Part shown: positions 44,787 through 54,020 of the stretch, piece after piece
Numbering within the stretch: the first letter of the stretch is position 1
Layout of the letters: each line of letters begins with the position of its first letter
Origin: Acidobacteriota bacterium
Lineage (GTDB): Bacteria; Acidobacteriota; Terriglobia; Acidiferrales; UBA7541
DNA: 64,000 nt
NCBI GenBank assembly: GCA_027307115.1
Contig: DAHUXN010000059.1
Span: 1 to 64,000 of the forward strand
Direction: 5' to 3'
Notes under the pieces: generated by a model
The model's database searches: none
Told to the model about the DNA's origin: nothing
The model's input: only the letters and a program-made list of their open reading frames with translations
Program-made: the position numbers and the translations under genes

Positions 44787-45572
44787 ATGTTTTCGAAAGC
44801 GCTCGCGTTGCAGAATTCCGGGACCGGCCGCGCATTCGTGGAATGCGTGGTCGGTAGCCTGGCCAACGTGAACGATCCGTTTGTCTATTCCGGAACCGAG
44901 TTGGACGCGATGGCCGAGGCCCGGAATTATTGCCGCTGGATATTAGCCTTCTTTGCGCCGTATCTCGGTGAGAAAGTCGTCGAAATCGGAGCTGGTGCAG
45001 GCACTTTTTCCGAATTGCTGTTGAGAATTGATCGCATCTCGAGACTTGTTCTTTTTGAGCCGAGTGCCAATCTTTTTCCCTTATTGCAGGAGCAATTCCG
45101 GAATAATCCGCAGCTTCGCCTTCACTCCGGCGCGTTTGATCCCTCTGTGCTGGAGGAGCCTGCCGACTCAGTCGTGCTAGTGAATGTTCTCGAACACATC
45201 TCTGACGATGACGCTCTTTTGTTACAGATACGGGAATCGCTGCGTCTTGGCGGCCACGTGTTGCTGTTCGTGCCCGCTCTCGAATGGAATTATGGTTCGC
45301 TAGACAAGGCCTTCGAACATCACCGCCGTTATAGCAAGCAGGTGTTAAGGAAGAAGCTCGAAAAGGCAGGCTTTCGCGTCGAACAGGCCCGTTACGTCAA
45401 CTTCCTCGGCATTGCTTCTTGGTTTCTCGCTGGCAGAGTACTTCGGCAGAAGACACTCAGTCCGCGCCAGGTGCGTTGGTATGACCGCTGGATCATTCCG
45501 TGGAGTTTTAAACTCGAGCGAATTTTGGAGCCGCCTGTCGGTCAGAGCTTGGTGGCGATAGCAGTGAAGTGA
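44787..45572 (+). CDS. Class I SAM-dependent methyltransferase
   Basis: A 261-residue protein with the SAM motif VVEIGAGAGTFSELL (about 65-79), the acidic LFEPS and VNVLEHISDD (post-motif). The fold is Rossmann. It probably methylates a sugar or lipid-linked glycan in the surrounding polysaccharide genes; the substrate is unknown. The next gene begins one base after its stop. Confidence 0.82.
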   Translation: MFSKALALQNSGTGRAFVECVVGSLANVNDPFVYSGTELDAMAEARNYCRWILAFFAPYLGEKVVEIGAGAGTFSELLLRIDRISRLVLFEPSANLFPLLQEQFRNNPQLRLHSGAFDPSVLEEPADSVVLVNVLEHISDDDALLLQIRESLRLGGHVLLFVPALEWNYGSLDKAFEHHRRYSKQVLRKKLEKAGFRVEQARYVNFLGIASWFLAGRVLRQKTLSPRQVRWYDRWIIPWSFKLERILEPPVGQSLVAIAVK

Positions 45573-45573
45573 A

Positions 45574-47055
45574 ATGATCCCGCCGACTCAAAGAGCGACG
45601 CTGACTGGATACGACAAGATACTTATTCTGATTTTCGTCCTCACCTTGCCCTTGGTGAATCCGTGGGTGCGCGGCGATGGGGTCGGCTATTACGCCTACG
45701 CGCGAGCCATCGTCGTAAATCACAATTTGCAATTCGAGCCGGACTGGCTCCGCGCGAATCCGAGTTTCTATATGGGCAGAATTGATGCCCCTGGGCATCT
45801 TCGGGCCGATCAATATACACGCACCGGCCACTTGGACAATCATTTCACCATCGGGCCGGCGCTGATTTGGATCCCATTTCTCGCCGTGGCACACGCGGCG
45901 GTTCTCACCGCGGATCATTTGGGCGCCCGCATTCCTGCCGATGGCTTTTCCTGGCCTTACATCGACACTATGGCGTTCATCACCGCATTAGCCGGATTCC
46001 TTGGACTGTTCCTTTCGTTTCGCCTGGCACGGAGATACTTTTCTGAGCGCTGGGCCTTTCTCGCAACGCTCGGCATTTGGTTTGCCAGTTCTTTGCTCGT
46101 TTATATGTACTTCAATCCGTCGTGGTCCCACGCGCACTCCGCGTTTATCGTCGCATTGTTTCTCTGGTATTGGGACCGTACCCGAGCAACCCGCACGGTT
46201 GGGCAATGGGCCGTGCTGGGCTTGATCGCGGGGCTCATGCTCGATATGTACTATCCAAACGCGCTCTTTCTTCTCGTGGTGATCGCGGAATTGGCCGTTA
46301 CTGCCGCGCGCATTCTTCGCTCTCGGCTGCCAAGCAAGACACGCGAATTTCGAACGCCTGTTCTGGGGAGCTGTGTACTTGCCGCCGCCCTGGTTTTTGC
46401 GTTTCTCCCTACTCTGGTCAGTCGGTGGGTGATTTACGGCAGTCCGTTGGCCACTGGCTACACAGACGGAACGTTGTGGCACTTTACGAATCCCCTGTGG
46501 GGCCAAGTGCTTTTCTCTTCCGATCATGGGCTGTTCAGTTGGACGCCCGTTTTGCTTCTGGCATGTGCTGGCCTCCTGTTCGTGGTGCGCCGGGATCGCG
46601 TACTTGGTGCCGGAGTCGTTTTCTCCGCGTTAGCCTTTTATTTCTTAATCGCCGCGTATTCTGACTGGGATGGAATCTCCTCGTATGGCAACCGCTTCTT
46701 CGTATCGTTGACGCCGATATTCATTCTCGGCCTCGCGGCGCTCCTCGCTGCCTCGGAGAAACTGGTGCGTAACAGCCGCGTTGCTTGGAGGGGCGCGATT
46801 GCTGGGATTGCATTGCTGGTATTATGGAACCTGGGCTTGTTGTTTCAGTGGGGCATGCATTTGATCCCGGACCGCGGTCCGATTTCCTGGAGCGAAATGG
46901 CTTCGAACCAATTCCGCGTGGTACCGGCGGACCTGGCGACTTCGTTGGGCCACTACTTCACTCGTCGCCATGAAATGATGCAAGGCATCGAGAAAAAGGA
47001 TTTGCGCCAACTGGGCGACAACGATCCGAAGCCAAACAAAGACCAACGACCATGA
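45574..47055 (+). CDS. GT-C type membrane glycosyltransferase-like protein
   Basis: A 493-residue integral membrane protein with at least ten hydrophobic helices. The first periplasmic loop holds NPWVRGDGVGYYAYARAI, with acidic residues as in GT-C/ArnT/PMT-like enzymes that use polyprenyl-phosphate sugars. It lies between methyltransferase and Wzm genes, and its end overlaps Wzm (ATGA). Whether it transfers a sugar is inferred from fold only. Confidence 0.65.
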   Translation: MIPPTQRATLTGYDKILILIFVLTLPLVNPWVRGDGVGYYAYARAIVVNHNLQFEPDWLRANPSFYMGRIDAPGHLRADQYTRTGHLDNHFTIGPALIWIPFLAVAHAAVLTADHLGARIPADGFSWPYIDTMAFITALAGFLGLFLSFRLARRYFSERWAFLATLGIWFASSLLVYMYFNPSWSHAHSAFIVALFLWYWDRTRATRTVGQWAVLGLIAGLMLDMYYPNALFLLVVIAELAVTAARILRSRLPSKTREFRTPVLGSCVLAAALVFAFLPTLVSRWVIYGSPLATGYTDGTLWHFTNPLWGQVLFSSDHGLFSWTPVLLLACAGLLFVVRRDRVLGAGVVFSALAFYFLIAAYSDWDGISSYGNRFFVSLTPIFILGLAALLAASEKLVRNSRVAWRGAIAGIALLVLWNLGLLFQWGMHLIPDRGPISWSEMASNQFRVVPADLATSLGHYFTRRHEMMQGIEKKDLRQLGDNDPKPNKDQRP

Positions 47056-47906
47056 CCGCCGCAAACACAACCAATATTCTGAACGAGCCCCCCGTCCTGC
47101 GCATCGCCCCGCCGCAAGGCTGGTGGGAAGTGGACTTCCACGAACTTTGGCAATTCCGCGAATTGGTTTATTTTTTCGTCTGGCGCGACATCAAAGTCCG
47201 CTACAAACAGACCGCCATCGGCGCGGCGTGGGCGATTCTGCAGCCCGCCTTGACGATGCTCGTGTTCGCTCTATTCTTTGGCAAGTTGGCGCATTTGCCC
47301 ACCGAAGGCCTTCCCATTCTCGTTTTTTATTACAGTGGCCTGTTGCCGTGGATGTATTTCTCGAACAGCCTGACGAACGCCACCGCGGCGATCACCCAAA
47401 ATCAAAACATAATCACAAAGGTATACTTCCCGCGTCTGGCGTTGCCGATTTCCGCCGTTCTTTCTGGACTGCTCGACTTCGCCATTGGCCTGCTGCTTCT
47501 GATTCCGTTGATGGCCTATTACCACATCCGCCCCGGCATTTCGTTGCTTCTGTTCCCGGCGTTTTTGCTCCTCGCCGTGCTGATGGCGCTCGGTGCGGGC
47601 CTGTGGCTTTCAGCCATGAACGCAATGTACCGTGACGTGCGCTACGTTGTGCCGTTTCTTGTGCAGTTCTGGATGTTCGCGTCGCCCGTGGCGTATGCGA
47701 GCTCCATCGTTCCCGCGAAATGGCGCTGGCTCTACGGCCTGAACCCCATGGCGGGCGTGATCGAGGGCTTCCGTTGGTCGCTGACGGGCCGAGGTGACCC
47801 GCCCGGCGCCATGATCATCGTATCTCTGCTGATGGCGCTGGCTGTACTGGCGACGGGCTTGATTTATTTTCAGAGAATGGAGAGCACCGTCGCCGATGTG
47901 GTGTAA
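47052..47906 (+). CDS. wzm: Polysaccharide ABC transporter permease (Wzm-like)
   Basis: A 284-residue ABC-2 permease with six hydrophobic helices. The N-terminal YFFVWRDIKVRYKQTAIGAAW and YYSGLLPWMYFSNSL are diagnostic of the Wzm/TagG family. With Wzt it exports lipid-linked glycans. It overlaps the previous gene and precedes wzt by 26 bases. GC-ending codons dominate here, more than in the downstream genes. Confidence 0.92.
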   Translation: MTAANTTNILNEPPVLRIAPPQGWWEVDFHELWQFRELVYFFVWRDIKVRYKQTAIGAAWAILQPALTMLVFALFFGKLAHLPTEGLPILVFYYSGLLPWMYFSNSLTNATAAITQNQNIITKVYFPRLALPISAVLSGLLDFAIGLLLLIPLMAYYHIRPGISLLLFPAFLLLAVLMALGAGLWLSAMNAMYRDVRYVVPFLVQFWMFASPVAYASSIVPAKWRWLYGLNPMAGVIEGFRWSLTGRGDPPGAMIIVSLLMALAVLATGLIYFQRMESTVADVV

Positions 47907-47932
47907 TCGCTTATACATAAGGGCCTGTATCG

Positions 47933-49222
47933 ATGACTGACACCGTCATTCGCGTCGAAGGAATCGGCAAGCGCTACCGCGTCGGCCAACGCGAAAGCTA
48001 TCGTGCGCTTCGCGACGTGCTCTCCAACGCATTTCGCTCGAATGGCCGGCGCAAGCCGAAGGACTTCATCTGGGCCGTCCGCGACGTTTCCTTCGAAGTC
48101 AAGCAGGGCGAAGTCGTCGGCCTGATCGGCAGAAACGGCGCGGGCAAATCCACGCTGCTCAAGTTGCTCGCGCGCATCACGCGGCCCACTGTGGGACACG
48201 CCGAACTCCACGGCCGCATCGCCAGCCTCCTCGAAGTCGGCACCGGCTTCCATCCTGAACTGACCGGCCGCGAAAACATTTTCCTCAGCGGAGCCATCCT
48301 CGGCATGAGCAAAGCCGAAATCGTCCGCAAATTCGACGAGATCGTCGCTTTCTCCGAAGTCGAGCGCTTCATCGACACGCCCCTCAAGCATTACAGCAGC
48401 GGCATGGGCATGCGCCTCGCCTTCGCCGTCGCCGCTCACCTCGAACCCGAAATCCTCCTCGTCGACGAAGTCCTCTCCGTCGGCGACGTGCTGTTCCAAC
48501 AAAAATGTATTGGCAAAATGCAGGACATTAGTCGCGGAGGGCGGACCGTACTTTTTGTCAGCCATAATCTGGGCGCCGTGCGCACTCTTTGTGGTACTGG
48601 CATCCTGCTCCGGGATGGGATTGTTGCTACGTCTGGTCCCATCGACACCGTGACTGCCGCTTACATGGATGCTTTGTGGCAGGGGACCAATAGTCATACC
48701 GTGACGATTCCAAAACCGCCAGAGCGTTGCAACGTTTGGATGGAATCCGTCTCCATACTCTGCAACGGTGAACCCAATTCGATCTTGGAAACCGGCGACC
48801 ATATGAGCCTTCAGATAAAATTTCGCTCACGTGAGCCCATCCAAAAACCAATCATTGGTTACTTAATTCGCTCTTCTCGCGGGGAAAACGCGGTGAATGC
48901 TAACAATTATTTTCTTCCCTCCGCGAACTACCCAAAGCCAGTCACGCAGGGCACAATCATCTGCGATTTGGGAGATCTGCCGTTAATGGCTGGTTCATAT
49001 TCGGTTTCATTTTGGCTGTGCCGTAATCCCCACGAGCAGCATCACGTAGAGGACGTGTTGCATTTCAGCGTCGAAGAGAAAGACATCTGGGGTAATGGCG
49101 CGCTACCGACAAAATCGTTGTCATGCCTCTGGTGGCCCACGCAGTTCAGATTTCAGCGGACCAATGAGCCTATTCGCACTTTGGAGCTACCCGCCCCCCG
49201 CCTTTCAAGACCAGGTCGATGA
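47933..49222 (+). CDS. wzt: Polysaccharide ABC transporter ATPase with Wzt-type C-terminal domain
   Basis: A 429-residue protein. ATPase domain (about 1-245): Walker A GRNGAGKST (66-74), the YSSGMGMRLAFA signature, Walker B LLVDEVLSVGD. The C-terminal beta-sandwich (about 260-420; LQIKFRSREPI, MAGSYSVSFWL) binds the terminal modification of the glycan in O-antigen Wzt proteins. Codon use changes sharply near 48490: the ATPase is rich in C-ending codons and the C-terminal domain is not. The stop overlaps a methyltransferase start. Confidence 0.92.
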   Translation: MTDTVIRVEGIGKRYRVGQRESYRALRDVLSNAFRSNGRRKPKDFIWAVRDVSFEVKQGEVVGLIGRNGAGKSTLLKLLARITRPTVGHAELHGRIASLLEVGTGFHPELTGRENIFLSGAILGMSKAEIVRKFDEIVAFSEVERFIDTPLKHYSSGMGMRLAFAVAAHLEPEILLVDEVLSVGDVLFQQKCIGKMQDISRGGRTVLFVSHNLGAVRTLCGTGILLRDGIVATSGPIDTVTAAYMDALWQGTNSHTVTIPKPPERCNVWMESVSILCNGEPNSILETGDHMSLQIKFRSREPIQKPIIGYLIRSSRGENAVNANNYFLPSANYPKPVTQGTIICDLGDLPLMAGSYSVSFWLCRNPHEQHHVEDVLHFSVEEKDIWGNGALPTKSLSCLWWPTQFRFQRTNEPIRTLELPAPRLSRPGR

Positions 49223-49905
49223 ACCCAAGAGAAAAAGGAGTAGCTCGACTTGATAGTTCCGAAGTGAACGTCGCGCATCACTACTTTCTCCATTATCGCA
49301 GCCTTTTCTCCGATTTGCGGAAAGCGTCGGTTTACGCCCACGGCAGGCTGCTGGACATCGGCTGTGGAAACAAACCGTTCGAGACGATGTTTGCCGACCG
49401 CGTCCGCGAACATATTGGCTGTGACATTGTTCAATCGAGCAAATGTCGAGTGAACGTCATCTGTCCAGCCACTGAGTTGCCGTTCGTGGACGCGAGTTAC
49501 GACACAGTATTAATTACTCAAGTCATTGAGCACGTTGCGGATCATCAAAGCCTGCTTCGTGAGGCGTTCCGGGTCCTTCAGGACAACGGCGTACTGATCT
49601 TATCCGGTCCGATGTATTGGCCACTGCACGAAGAGCCTCATGACTATTTCCGATTCACAGAGTATGGCTTCCGGTTTCTGCTGGAGAACTCCGGATTCGA
49701 CGTAATCGAAATCGAGAACAACGGAGGAAAATGGGCCTTATGTGGTCAGGCGCTGATTCATACCATTAGTGGTTCTAGGCTACATTATGAGTTTCTAATT
49801 CGCGCGATCAACCGGATCTTCGCTTACCTTGATGACCGACATCCAACTCGTAGCGATACGATGAACTATGTGGTCGTGGCCAGAAAAACGCGCTACAGGC
49901 CCTGA
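49219..49905 (+). CDS. Class I SAM-dependent methyltransferase
   Basis: A 228-residue protein with LLDIGCGNKPFE (44-55) as SAM motif and ITQVIEHVADHQSLLREAFRVL as the post-I region. The overlap with wzt (ATGA) suggests that its product cooperates with the C-terminal Wzt domain; terminal methylation of the glycan as an export signal is known in O8/O9-type systems. That role is inference. Confidence 0.82.
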   Translation: MNPREKGVARLDSSEVNVAHHYFLHYRSLFSDLRKASVYAHGRLLDIGCGNKPFETMFADRVREHIGCDIVQSSKCRVNVICPATELPFVDASYDTVLITQVIEHVADHQSLLREAFRVLQDNGVLILSGPMYWPLHEEPHDYFRFTEYGFRFLLENSGFDVIEIENNGGKWALCGQALIHTISGSRLHYEFLIRAINRIFAYLDDRHPTRSDTMNYVVVARKTRYRP

Positions 49906-49917
49906 TGTGGATTTCAA

Positions 49918-50727
49918 ATGACCAAATCTGTCAAAGTTTCCGTCGTAATTCCGTGTTTCAATCACGGCGAGTTTCTGCCGGAGGCCGTCGCAAGCGTCGT
50001 GGCGGCCAAACGCGACGATGTTGAGTTGATCGTTGTGGATGACGGTTCCACAGACGAAAGAACTCGCACGGGGATGGGTAGGCTGGGCAAGCAGGGAATT
50101 ACGGTTATTCGGCAAGGTAATCAAGGGCTAGCTGCTGCACGAAACGCAGGCATTCTTGCCTCGAAGGGAGACTATATTTTCCCACTCGATGCAGATAACC
50201 GTCTGCGCCCCGCCTATATCGAGCATGCTATGCGTATCTTGGACGGCAATCCACAAGTTGGCGTAGTCTACGGCGATGCGGAGTATATTGGAGCGCGTGC
50301 GGGACTCTGGCATGTTGGCCCGTTTGACCGGAATCGCTTACTGCAATGGAATTACATTGATGCCTGTGCCGTTTACCGGCGTTCCATTTGGGAGCAGAAC
50401 GGCGGATATGACGGCACGATGCCAGTTCAAGGACTGGAAGACTGGGATTTCTGGCTAGGCGCTTTAGAGCATGGCTGGCAATTCGCGTACGTACCGGAAG
50501 TCTTGTTTGACTATCGTGTGGCCAAAGAATCTATGATCACTCGCGCAAGGCCATTCGTACCGCAAATCGAGAAATTTGTTGCTATGAAACATGGCGTCCT
50601 CTATCGGCAGGCCTGGCTCCAATTAGCAAATGAGCGTGAATCCGTGAAAGCGACCGCCCGTAATCTCAGCCGCTTACTCAAGTCTCGGTTCCGGCAGAAG
50701 TTTCAAAGAGACGGCAAGCGCGTCTAA
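49918..50727 (+). CDS. Glycosyltransferase family 2
   Basis: A 269-residue GT-A transferase with VSVVIPCFNHGEFL, VVDDGSTD (acid metal-site region) and YIFPLDADNRLRPAYIE. The C-terminal GLEDWDFWLGALEHGW holds the expected catalytic Asp. It is soluble and probably membrane-associated. It adds one sugar of the repeat unit; donor and acceptor are unknown. ATG at 49918, 12 bases after the methyltransferase gene. Confidence 0.88.
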   Translation: MTKSVKVSVVIPCFNHGEFLPEAVASVVAAKRDDVELIVVDDGSTDERTRTGMGRLGKQGITVIRQGNQGLAAARNAGILASKGDYIFPLDADNRLRPAYIEHAMRILDGNPQVGVVYGDAEYIGARAGLWHVGPFDRNRLLQWNYIDACAVYRRSIWEQNGGYDGTMPVQGLEDWDFWLGALEHGWQFAYVPEVLFDYRVAKESMITRARPFVPQIEKFVAMKHGVLYRQAWLQLANERESVKATARNLSRLLKSRFRQKFQRDGKRV

Positions 50728-50730
50728 TTT

Positions 50731-51720
50731 ATGCCAAAGGTAAGCATCATCGTTCCGAATTACAATCACGCACGCTTCCTGCGCAAGCGGATCGATAGCG
50801 TCTTGCAGCAGACGTTCCAGGACCTCGAACTAATCCTCCTCGACGACTGCTCCACCGACGATAGCCGCTCGATTCTCTCGTCGTATGCGGGCAATCCGCG
50901 TGTAAAAATCGAATTCAACGACGCCAATTCCGGCAGCACGTTCAAGCAGTGGAATGAAGGCGTCCGCCTCGCGCAAGGCGAATACGTCTGGATCGCCGAA
51001 TCCGACGACTACGCCGGCCCGCGCTTCCTCGAACGCCTCGTCGCCGTCCTCGACGCCGACCCGCAAGTCGCTTTTGCGTATTGCCGTTCGTGGCGTGTAA
51101 CCGCTGACGACCAGCTCGACGGATTCGCGGATTTTTACCTGAGTTGGCTAGATCCAATCCGATGGAACGCGGATTCGGATTTCTGCGTGGAAGGGCGTCA
51201 GGAGTGCCGCAACTATTTCGTCCGCACGAACCCAGTCCAGAACACCAGCGCCGCCGTCTTCCGGAAGGGTGTGTACGAACTCGCTGGAGGCGCGGATGAG
51301 AGTCTCCGAATGTACGGTGACTGGAAGCTTTGGACCGGCATGGCCCTCGCGGGCAAGGTGGCTTACCTGAGCGAGCCGCTCAACTACTTTCGATTTCACG
51401 ACACAAGCGTTCGGCGAAGCATGGAGGGAGCGCCACACATGGCGGAACGGCTCCAGGTCACCCGCTGGATTCTAGATCGGGTTACGCCGGACGATGGCGT
51501 TCTTGAACGGCTATGCGAGGAGCAAGCCATCGATTGGGTCCCGCTCCTAATGAGCACACACGTTCCCCTTCGCCTAAAGTGGACAATCCTGCGGTGCGTG
51601 AGAGAGATCGATCCTCATCCGGTCAAAAGGGCGGTACGGCCTGCATTGACCACTCTTCGGTTAAAATTTTTGCGTCACTGGCGTCCTCCGCAAGCGGCGA
51701 TCAGTACTCAACCCAAATGA
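50731..51720 (+). CDS. Glycosyltransferase family 2
   Basis: A 329-residue GT-A enzyme: VSIIVPNYNHARFL, LLDDCSTDDSRSIL and WIAESDDYAGPRFLERL in the first 115 residues, then RTNPVQNTSAAVFRK. The first 345 bases are rich in C-ending codons, while the rest is not. ATG at 50731 is 3 bases after the previous stop. The end overlaps the next gene (ATGA). Confidence 0.88.
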   Translation: MPKVSIIVPNYNHARFLRKRIDSVLQQTFQDLELILLDDCSTDDSRSILSSYAGNPRVKIEFNDANSGSTFKQWNEGVRLAQGEYVWIAESDDYAGPRFLERLVAVLDADPQVAFAYCRSWRVTADDQLDGFADFYLSWLDPIRWNADSDFCVEGRQECRNYFVRTNPVQNTSAAVFRKGVYELAGGADESLRMYGDWKLWTGMALAGKVAYLSEPLNYFRFHDTSVRRSMEGAPHMAERLQVTRWILDRVTPDDGVLERLCEEQAIDWVPLLMSTHVPLRLKWTILRCVREIDPHPVKRAVRPALTTLRLKFLRHWRPPQAAISTQPK

Positions 51721-52796
51721 CTAAGCCGCTCGTTTCCGCGCTGATCGATACCTACAATCAAGGCCAGTTCCTTGAGCAGGCGCTCGCGAGCGTCTTCGAG
51801 CAGGGGCTTTCGCCGTCGGAGCTTGAAATCGTCGTCGTGGACGACGGCTCAACCGACAACACGCCTTCGATCATCCAGAAATTCGTTCCCCGCGTCCGGT
51901 ACCTGCGCAAGAAAAACGGCGGCCAGGCCTCTGCCTTCAACGCTGCAATTCCCGAAACACACGCTCCGATTGTCGCTTTCCTTGACGCGGACGACTGGTG
52001 GGCGCCGGGAAAATTGCGCGCGGTCCTGAATACGTTCGAGCAGAATCCCGGCATTGCGGCGGTTGGCCATGGATATTTTGAAGCTGCAGACGGAGCGCCC
52101 GTCCAAAATTACGTCGTCCCGGAATCAACCTGTTTGGTCGACTTGTCCAGTGTGGATCGCGCTGTGCAAGCGTTCGCCGGACGCTTCTTTCTGGGCACCA
52201 GCAGGCTCGCCGTCCGCCGCGCCGTTCTGGAACGGATCGGCCCCCTCCCCGAGCAATTGGTCTTTTGCGCCGATACTCCTATTCTGACGCTATCGCTGGC
52301 CTTGGGCGGCGCTATCCTGCTCGACCAGCCGCTTTGCTATTACCGTTTGCACGGGAATAACCTTTTTGCTTTTGATCGTGCCGACATCACAAAACTGAGG
52401 AAGAAGTACGAACTTTACTCGCTGCTGCTCGATCTATTTCCCGCACGCCTCGCCGAATTTGGCGTGCCCAGCGACATTATTTCTGTCGTTTTGGCTTCCG
52501 ACCGCCTTGATCTCGAGCGTTTCCGGCTGCGGTACGAGAAAACGTCCCGCTGGGAAACCTACCGCTCCGAAAGGGAGGCCTTCCGCATTGCCTACAAGAA
52601 TCCGACTCTCGGGTACAGAATTTTCAAATGGCTCGTGAGCGTGATGCCCCTTCTCATTCCGCCCCAACGGTTCTACCAACTGCGAGATTGGTATGCGCGC
52701 AAGAACTTCAGCCGCGCGCGGAGGTTCCTGGGAGACGCAGAGACTGTCGAATCGCAAACCTTCATACAGCGCCGAAAAATTGGCCAGCTTCAGTGA
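51717..52796 (+). CDS. Glycosyltransferase family 2
   Basis: A 359-residue GT-A enzyme with VSALIDTYNQGQFLEQAL, VVDDGSTDNTPSI, NGGQASAFNAAIPE and FLDADDWW. The C-terminal helices are unassigned. ATG at 51717 overlaps the previous stop; the frame from 51513 is a shadow of the previous gene. The role is transfer of one sugar to the growing glycan. Confidence 0.87.
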   Translation: MTKPLVSALIDTYNQGQFLEQALASVFEQGLSPSELEIVVVDDGSTDNTPSIIQKFVPRVRYLRKKNGGQASAFNAAIPETHAPIVAFLDADDWWAPGKLRAVLNTFEQNPGIAAVGHGYFEAADGAPVQNYVVPESTCLVDLSSVDRAVQAFAGRFFLGTSRLAVRRAVLERIGPLPEQLVFCADTPILTLSLALGGAILLDQPLCYYRLHGNNLFAFDRADITKLRKKYELYSLLLDLFPARLAEFGVPSDIISVVLASDRLDLERFRLRYEKTSRWETYRSEREAFRIAYKNPTLGYRIFKWLVSVMPLLIPPQRFYQLRDWYARKNFSRARRFLGDAETVESQTFIQRRKIGQLQ

Positions 52797-52797
52797 A

Positions 52798-53904
52798 ATG
52801 GACAGCATGCGTGACGCCATCGTTGTGTCTGGTTGGAACTGGGAAACATTCAACGTCCCGGAAAGGGTCGCGCTGGCCCTCGCAAGCCTCGGGTCGAGAG
52901 TGCTCTATTGCGAAAATCCCGTTTCGCGTCTGCGCGGCCGAGGGCGTCCGCTCGAAGAGATCGAGAGCCGCGTATACCGGTTTGGTCCCGAGTTCTTCGG
53001 CCACCGCTTGAATATGATTCCTCTCGGTTTTCCGCAATTGCAAGCTCGAATCGTCGCGGACCAAGTGATTCAGAACGTTTCGAAACTGAACCTGAAGGAC
53101 CCTCTGTTTATTTACCCTCATGGGGAATTCTTCGTGCCGCTGTGCCGCGAATTCAAGCGAAAGGGATTCTTTCTCATCCACGTGTGCATGGACTATCCCG
53201 AACCCGGCCAGGAGAAACACATTCAATTGTCCGATTTAACTATCGTGATTCCTAAAAGCGTGTTTCATCAACTGCGGCCCAAATACGGAGATAAAATAGC
53301 TTTGATTCCCCAAGTGACAGCGATGCTCTCTTCGGATTGTCCGGTTGGCGGAAATGCAAGGGCGTCTGACGAATTTTCCGCCATACCCAGGCCTCGCTTT
53401 GGCTACATCGGCCCAGTGACGGACCGATTGAACGTGAAGGCTCTGGGAAAAATGCTTAGAGCTCGACCTGACTGGCAGTTCATTCACTTCGGCGCGGCGA
53501 AATGTCTTCCCCTTCCCAATGTGCATGTGATTGCGTGGCGCGCCCCGGGAAAACTTAAGGATGTGACTGCGAATCTGGATGTCGGTTTCATGCCGTACGA
53601 CTGCTATAGCAATAAGAATTTTCACTGCATGCCGCTGAAAGTATTCGACTACTTTCACGCAGGTCTTCCGGTCGTATCCACGCCCATTGTGAATTTATGG
53701 GAATATTCCGACATTATTTATTTTGGAGACGACGCGGAAGAACTCAGCCGCGCAGTCCAATCGGCGCTCGACGAGCCTGCCGATAGCCCGAAAAAATCCG
53801 CGCGGATCGCCATCGCCAGAGAGCATTCGATCGAAGGCCTCGCGGAATGCCTCCACCGTGTTCTGTCTTCTCGTGGCTTGCATGTTCGGCAAACAGAATG
53901 TTAA
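52798..53904 (+). CDS. Glycosyltransferase (GT-B fold, family 1/4-like)
   Basis: A 368-residue GT-B protein. The N-terminal SGWNWETFNVPERVALALASLGSRVLYCENP is of a group seen in exopolysaccharide loci. The C-terminal half has RPRFGYIGPVTDRL and the nucleotide-binding VGFMPYDCYSNKNFHCMPLKVFDYFHAGLPVVST. ATG at 52798 is 1 base after the previous stop. The exact sugar is unknown. Confidence 0.78.
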   Translation: MDSMRDAIVVSGWNWETFNVPERVALALASLGSRVLYCENPVSRLRGRGRPLEEIESRVYRFGPEFFGHRLNMIPLGFPQLQARIVADQVIQNVSKLNLKDPLFIYPHGEFFVPLCREFKRKGFFLIHVCMDYPEPGQEKHIQLSDLTIVIPKSVFHQLRPKYGDKIALIPQVTAMLSSDCPVGGNARASDEFSAIPRPRFGYIGPVTDRLNVKALGKMLRARPDWQFIHFGAAKCLPLPNVHVIAWRAPGKLKDVTANLDVGFMPYDCYSNKNFHCMPLKVFDYFHAGLPVVSTPIVNLWEYSDIIYFGDDAEELSRAVQSALDEPADSPKKSARIAIAREHSIEGLAECLHRVLSSRGLHVRQTEC

Positions 53905-54020
53905 AGCCTGGCGCGGGGAATCTTCCAGATGGCTAAGCAGAAACTTCGCGCGCTTTTACTATGCACGCATCCCACTCAATACGGCTCGCCCATGTGGCGC
54001 CTCATGGCGCAGAAGGCTCA

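Noticed and set aside
47870-48802. Reverse-strand frame of 310 codons over wzt
   Set aside because: The + strand frame has complete ABC motifs; the reverse frame is a mirror of GC-rich codons.
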